NCBI GenBank assembly: GCA_041666685.1 | Contig: JBAYGJ010000021.1 | Span: 1 to 15,876, forward strand | Direction: 5' to 3' | Origin: JBAYGJ01 sp041666685 | Lineage (GTDB): Bacteria; Patescibacteriota; Patescibacteriia; UBA10025; JAHIVO01 | DNA length: 15,876 nt | Shown here: one piece after another, positions 13,484 to 15,876 of the stretch | Layout of the letters: every line of letters starts with the position of its first letter | Position numbering within the stretch: position 1 is the first letter of the stretch | Made by a program: the position numbers and the translations under genes | The notes under the pieces: generated by a model | Database searches by the model: none | Seen by the model: only the letters and a program-made list of their open reading frames with translations | What the model was told of the DNA's origin: nothing

Positions 13484-15010
13484 TTAATCAGAAGGGTATA
13501 CCACGGGTTGGTGATAATATTGCGCGTCATTTGAAACTGTAATGTCTCTGACTGAAGTCCGGCGATTCCCTGACTGGGTAGAAATACTTAACGTATACGA
13601 CCCGGCACCGATGTCGTATCCGCCTCTCCACCATGGTTCAAAAGCGGTAAAGGTTTCTGACAGGTTTCCTTTCATGTCGAACGACCTGATTTGCGGCCCG
13701 CCGTGACTGGCCGGTACGGCGACTATTTCAAGTCCATTATTAGCGGAGTTTATTTCGCCGATATCAAGATGGATCCCGCCTCTAAAAGCTTTGTCATAGG
13801 CGAAAAATTGCGCTTTGAGGTCGCCGGTAAAACTAAAAACTTTGACTTGCGGCCCGCCGCCTTCACCGACGCCAACCGCGATCGAAGCCTCATTAAATTC
13901 ATTGGCTGGTGCGGCTGTGACGTCGAGACCTTTCGTGAAGGCGCTTCCAAAGGCAAGGAATTCTTTTTTTAGTTCCCCCCAACGATTGAATACCCTGATC
14001 GGCTGGTTGCCCTGGGTGGCCGGACTGGTGATAATTTCAGCTACACCGTCTCCGTCCATATCAGCAGAACTTATCCTGATACCCCCGCGAAATTCTTTTG
14101 GATAGGCCAGAAATTGGTTGATTCTGTGGCCATGCATATCTGATACGACGACTTGCGGACCGCCGCCTGGTCCAGCGCCAGAAATTATTTCTTCGGTTCC
14201 GTCTCCATTGACATCGCCGGTGGTCACATCGACCCCGCCGCGGAATGTGGCCGGAAAGGGGAAAAAGCTTCCACGCAACGTTTTGTCACTGTTGTACAAC
14301 CTGACGTCAGGACCGCCGCCTGGTCCAGCTCCAGCGATTATTTCTTCTCCCGGTGTTTGTACATCTATATCGCCGCGTGCAATTGACGCGCCTCCCTGGA
14401 ATTTCAGGAAGGGAAGTATTTCTCCTGGCAGGGGAGGAGCGAAAATCGGCGCAGCTGAGTGTGAGGCGTTTTTTAAACTGAGAAACGGGTTGATGACATT
14501 CTCGTCAGGGCGGTGAATTTCGAAATGCAGGTGAGGGGGGGTTTTTTCCGCATTGCCGGAGTCGCCCATATACCCGATTAATTGACCTTTCGTCACTGGC
14601 AAACCTGTCAGTGAGTCTGTGGCATAAGCATTTATGCCGCCGCCCTGGCCGTCGTCAGTACCTGGATTGTCGTTGTTGAGATGCAGATACCAGTACTCAT
14701 ATCCGTCGTCACCACGCAAAAAGATTCCATAACCGTATGAAGGCTCTGGAAACGGCACGTAACTGAGACGCCCGCTCGTCACGGCTACTAGTTGCTGCAT
14801 TTTCGTCCCGAACACGTCTATCCCTTGGTGAGTATGCCCGATCCTCGGAGCTCCGAAACTGTCACTGAAATTTGTTTGGCCGATGACCGGATAAATCATG
14901 TTTCTGATATCGTCAGCCATGGCAACATGCGAACCGGAGGCTAGCAAAAAAATACCGGTAACGATGCTAACGGAATGGAGAAGTGTTCGTTGGTGTTTTT
15001 TTAGTTGCAT
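13484..15010 (-). CDS. Secreted M23 peptidase fused to FG-GAP/VCBS-like repeats
   Basis: 508 residues. A signal peptide (1-31, likely cleaved after AMA) precedes an M23/LytM domain at about 38-178. The zinc ligands are complete: H61 and D65 in HQGID and H162 in HLHFE, with H110 (YLH) and H160 as catalytic histidines. From about 200 to 490 there are about six repeats of roughly 48 residues, with consensus GAGPGGGPxVxxF...FFxxxxxFRGGVDVxxGDVNGDGxxEII, an FG-GAP-like beta-propeller of the kind abundant in CPR surface proteins. The repeats carry DxNGDG calcium-type loops, some degenerate. The likely role is a surface or secreted peptidoglycan peptidase, targeted or anchored by the propeller. A 17-bp-spaced promoter lies just upstream. 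No SD. Confidence 0.9.
   Translation of the reverse strand: MQLKKHQRTLLHSVSIVTGIFLLASGSHVAMADDIRNMIYPVIGQTNFSDSFGAPRIGHTHQGIDVFGTKMQQLVAVTSGRLSYVPFPEPSYGYGIFLRGDDGYEYWYLHLNNDNPGTDDGQGGGINAYATDSLTGLPVTKGQLIGYMGDSGNAEKTPPHLHFEIHRPDENVINPFLSLKNASHSAAPIFAPPLPGEILPFLKFQGGASIARGDIDVQTPGEEIIAGAGPGGGPDVRLYNSDKTLRGSFFPFPATFRGGVDVTTGDVNGDGTEEIISGAGPGGGPQVVVSDMHGHRINQFLAYPKEFRGGIRISSADMDGDGVAEIITSPATQGNQPIRVFNRWGELKKEFLAFGSAFTKGLDVTAAPANEFNEASIAVGVGEGGGPQVKVFSFTGDLKAQFFAYDKAFRGGIHLDIGEINSANNGLEIVAVPASHGGPQIRSFDMKGNLSETFTAFEPWWRGGYDIGAGSYTLSISTQSGNRRTSVRDITVSNDAQYYHQPVVYPSD
14157..14329 (-). repeat. DNA-level repeats in the propeller-coding region
   Basis: A 20-bp identical stretch (GGACCGCCGCCTGGTCCAGC on the plus strand) occurs at 14157-14176 and 14310-14329, exactly 153 bp apart, encoding the AGPGGGP loop of neighbouring repeats. 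Weaker copies lie near 13690 and 13846. Near-identity at the nucleotide level suggests recent duplication or gene conversion between repeat units. Confidence 0.7.
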
Positions 15011-15027
15011 TTTTATTTTGTATCAAT

Positions 15028-15056
15028 ATTGTAGCATATTTTTCGGATAAAAGCAA
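15028..15056 (-). promoter_or_regulatory. Promoter of the M23-propeller gene
   Basis: Minus strand TTGCTT (15056-15051), 17-bp spacer, TACAAT (15033-15028). Start near 15021, leader about 11 nt. Confidence 0.6.
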
Positions 15057-15072
15057 CTATATAAATATTTTG

Positions 15073-15103
15073 AAAATAAAAATGGCCGCGCACAAGCGCA
15101 GCC
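15073..15103 (-). terminator. Intrinsic terminator of the 78-aa gene
   Basis: Minus strand GGCTGCGC (15103-15096), TTGT loop, GCGCGGCC (15091-15084), then ATTTTTATTTT. Eight pairs with one G-T; it begins 10 nt after the stop codon at 15114. Confidence 0.85.
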
Positions 15104-15113
15104 AAACGGCTAA

Positions 15114-15350
15114 TCAGATTTTGAAATCCGGTATGCCTTCTCCGAGTGGTTCGATCGTCAGGCTTGACTCGCCGACTCGCTGGAGTCCAACCATGCGGTG
15201 GGTCAGGAAATTCTGGGTAGTGATCCACCGGTGCGAGATCTCCAGTATTTCCTGCTGGTCGACATCGCTGACCCATTGGAAAATCAGCTGGTCGAATGGT
15301 ACGTCTAGGACAATAACGTCATCCATCGTCAGTACGAATTGCACTAACAT
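15114..15350 (-). CDS. Small protein of unknown function, 78 aa
   Basis: Not recognised. Soluble, acidic in its first half (MDDVIVLDVPFDQLIFQWVSDVDQQEILE), no TM or signal, no cysteine. It has a consensus promoter (15444-15472), an 88-nt leader, an SD-like GAAAGGG 6 nt before ATG 15350, and a strong terminator 10 nt after the stop, all signs of a real monocistronic gene despite its size. The SD lies wholly within the 3' arm of a 7-bp hairpin, so translation may be controlled. It is divergent from the 98-aa gene, with which it shares a palindromic promoter region but no visible sequence similarity. Confidence 0.7.
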   Translation of the reverse strand: MLVQFVLTMDDVIVLDVPFDQLIFQWVSDVDQQEILEISHRWITTQNFLTHRMVGLQRVGESSLTIEPLGEGIPDFKI

Positions 15351-15356
15351 GACTGA

Positions 15357-15374
15357 CCCTTTCTATTGAAAGGG
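15357..15374 (-). promoter_or_regulatory. Hairpin sequestering the ribosome-binding site
   Basis: Minus strand CCCTTTC (15374-15368), AATA loop, GAAAGGG (15363-15357), 6 nt before the ATG. The whole SD is paired, as in RNA thermometers or other translational switches. Confidence 0.5.
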
Positions 15375-15443
15375 CGTCCGATGCTCTGGTTCTGCCGGAT
15401 TTTCCTATTATCCGACAATACTAAAGTACAAGTGTGATGCGGC

Positions 15444-15472
15444 ATTGTATCGCCGGACAGGTTTCCTGTCAA
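15444..15472 (-). promoter_or_regulatory. Near-consensus promoter of the 78-aa gene
   Basis: Minus strand TTGACA (15472-15467), exactly 17 bp, TACAAT (15449-15444). Start near 15437. Confidence 0.75.
15456..15470. promoter_or_regulatory. Palindrome inside promoter spacer, candidate operator
   Basis: GACAGG-TTT-CCTGTC, perfect 6-bp arms, lying between the -35 and -10 boxes of the minus-strand promoter, a classic repressor position. Confidence 0.5.
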
Positions 15473-15483
15473 GAGGCTTGACA
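15467..15483. promoter_or_regulatory. Palindrome formed by two opposed -35 boxes
   Basis: TGTCAAG-AGG-CTTGACA: 7-bp perfect arms, each a -35 element of one of the two divergent promoters, 5 bp apart. Polymerase could hardly occupy both at once, so the genes may be expressed alternatively. Confidence 0.55.
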
Positions 15484-15506
15484 GCTGACTAGGAAAAGCA
15501 TATACT
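15478..15506 (+). promoter_or_regulatory. Near-consensus promoter of the 98-aa gene
   Basis: TTGACA (15478-15483), exactly 17 bp, TATACT (15501-15506). Start near 15513, leader about 39 nt. Confidence 0.75.
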
Positions 15507-15541
15507 ATCAGGAAATAAAAAAGCGCTCATCAATCTTACAT

Positions 15542-15546
15542 GGAGG
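15542..15546 (+). promoter_or_regulatory. Shine-Dalgarno fixing the start at 15552
   Basis: GGAGG, 5 nt before ATG 15552. The earlier in-frame ATG at 15540 overlaps the SD and is therefore unlikely to be the start. Confidence 0.75.
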
Positions 15547-15551
15547 TACTC

Positions 15552-15848
15552 ATGGCCGAAATCAGAGAATTTTCCTTTACTGAGATCTTGGAAATGGTCG
15601 TTGACCCGAATACCCTTGTGGGTGCTGAACAGGGGAACGAGCATGAAATGAATCTCAGGGCCGGCACGATACTGGTCCGCAGGTGCGTCGCACCGGACAG
15701 CGTGGCTGATATCGTAGGCGCCGGGACGATCACGAACACCTCTCAGGCCATCTCGTGTTTGACCGACTTGATCAATAATTCCGTCTCATTCACCACTTCG
15801 GTGGTCCGTGACGGGAAGACGTTCAAGTTTGAGTGGTTGGCACGCTGA
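15552..15848 (+). CDS. Small protein of unknown function, 98 aa
   Basis: Not recognised. Soluble, mixed alpha/beta: an N-terminal amphipathic segment (EIREFSFTEILEMVVDP), a GAEQGNEHEMNLRAGTILVRR stretch, a helix-like QAISCLTDLINNS and a beta-like C-terminus (SFTTSVVRDGKTFKFEWLAR). Cysteines at about 45 and 69. The start at 15552 is set by a GGAGG SD; an in-frame ATG 12 nt earlier would add MEVL but overlaps the SD. It has its own near-consensus promoter, divergent from the 78-aa gene. SD and following bases (GGAGGTACT) match those of the 88-aa gene at 6241, hinting at common expression design or descent of the upstream region. No terminator is visible before the window ends. Confidence 0.72.
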   Translation: MAEIREFSFTEILEMVVDPNTLVGAEQGNEHEMNLRAGTILVRRCVAPDSVADIVGAGTITNTSQAISCLTDLINNSVSFTTSVVRDGKTFKFEWLAR

Positions 15849-15876
15849 CGACCCATCACATGTACCGCCGTTGTCC

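Noticed and set aside
14118..14516. Plus-strand ORF rich in GPPPGPAP
   Set aside because: It is a shadow of the Gly-rich repeat region of the minus-strand M23-propeller gene.
1..15876. CRISPR array, insertion sequence or prophage
   Set aside because: No regularly spaced direct repeats, no transposase or phage gene, and no terminal inverted repeats were found; the only sizeable direct repeats are within the propeller gene.

Overview
The window is a compact bacterial chromosome segment with standard stop codons (TGA is used as a stop). Small intergenic gaps, a lone trpB, LppX/LolA-fold and FG-GAP-type secreted proteins, LytM/M23 peptidases and nearly no Shine-Dalgarno (SD) sites before the large genes suggest a member of the Candidate Phyla Radiation (Patescibacteria, Parcubacteria-like). 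That placement is inference: no rRNA or ribosomal protein is present. Many genes have clear sigma70-type promoters (near-consensus -35 and -10 boxes, 17-bp spacers) that give short or absent 5' leaders.

Layout. 60-1313 encodes a Y-family translesion DNA polymerase. 1312-1690 holds no protein gene but has the signature of an independent, about 370-nt structured RNA on the minus strand: its own promoter, an 11-bp closing stem, internal hairpins and a strong terminator. 1717-2922 (minus) is an orphan trpB; its leader (3011-3165) looks like a complete ribosome-mediated attenuator with a Trp-containing 18-residue leader peptide. 3465-4846 is an ECF sigma factor gene overlapping a three-TM membrane protein gene, a probable sigma/anti-sigma pair. 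After a 390-bp gap come, on the minus strand, a SRAP (HMCES/YedK) abasic-site DNA-protein crosslinking protein and a small unknown protein with a strong SD.

6410-8543 is an envelope operon: DsbB-like disulfide oxidase, membrane-anchored cupredoxin, and a LppX-like protein with calcium-binding-type repeats. A divergent promoter with a perfect palindrome separates it from the small minus gene. 8640-9206 is a four-TM protein with its own promoter. 9320-11869 is an aromatic/hydrophobic amino acid permease followed 3 bp later by glutamyl-tRNA synthetase. 11921-13285 is an EnvC-type coiled-coil/M23 murein hydrolase; convergent to it, 13484-15010 (minus) is a secreted M23 peptidase fused to FG-GAP-like repeats. 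The right end carries two small unknown genes transcribed divergently from back-to-back consensus promoters whose -35 boxes form a palindrome.

Themes: DNA damage tolerance (DinB, SRAP), tryptophan salvage (trpB with its attenuator, possibly the permease), envelope redox and cell-wall remodelling (DsbB, cupredoxin, two LytM enzymes), and three short SD-led genes that differ in expression signals from everything else. No tRNA, rRNA, CRISPR array, insertion sequence or prophage gene was seen.
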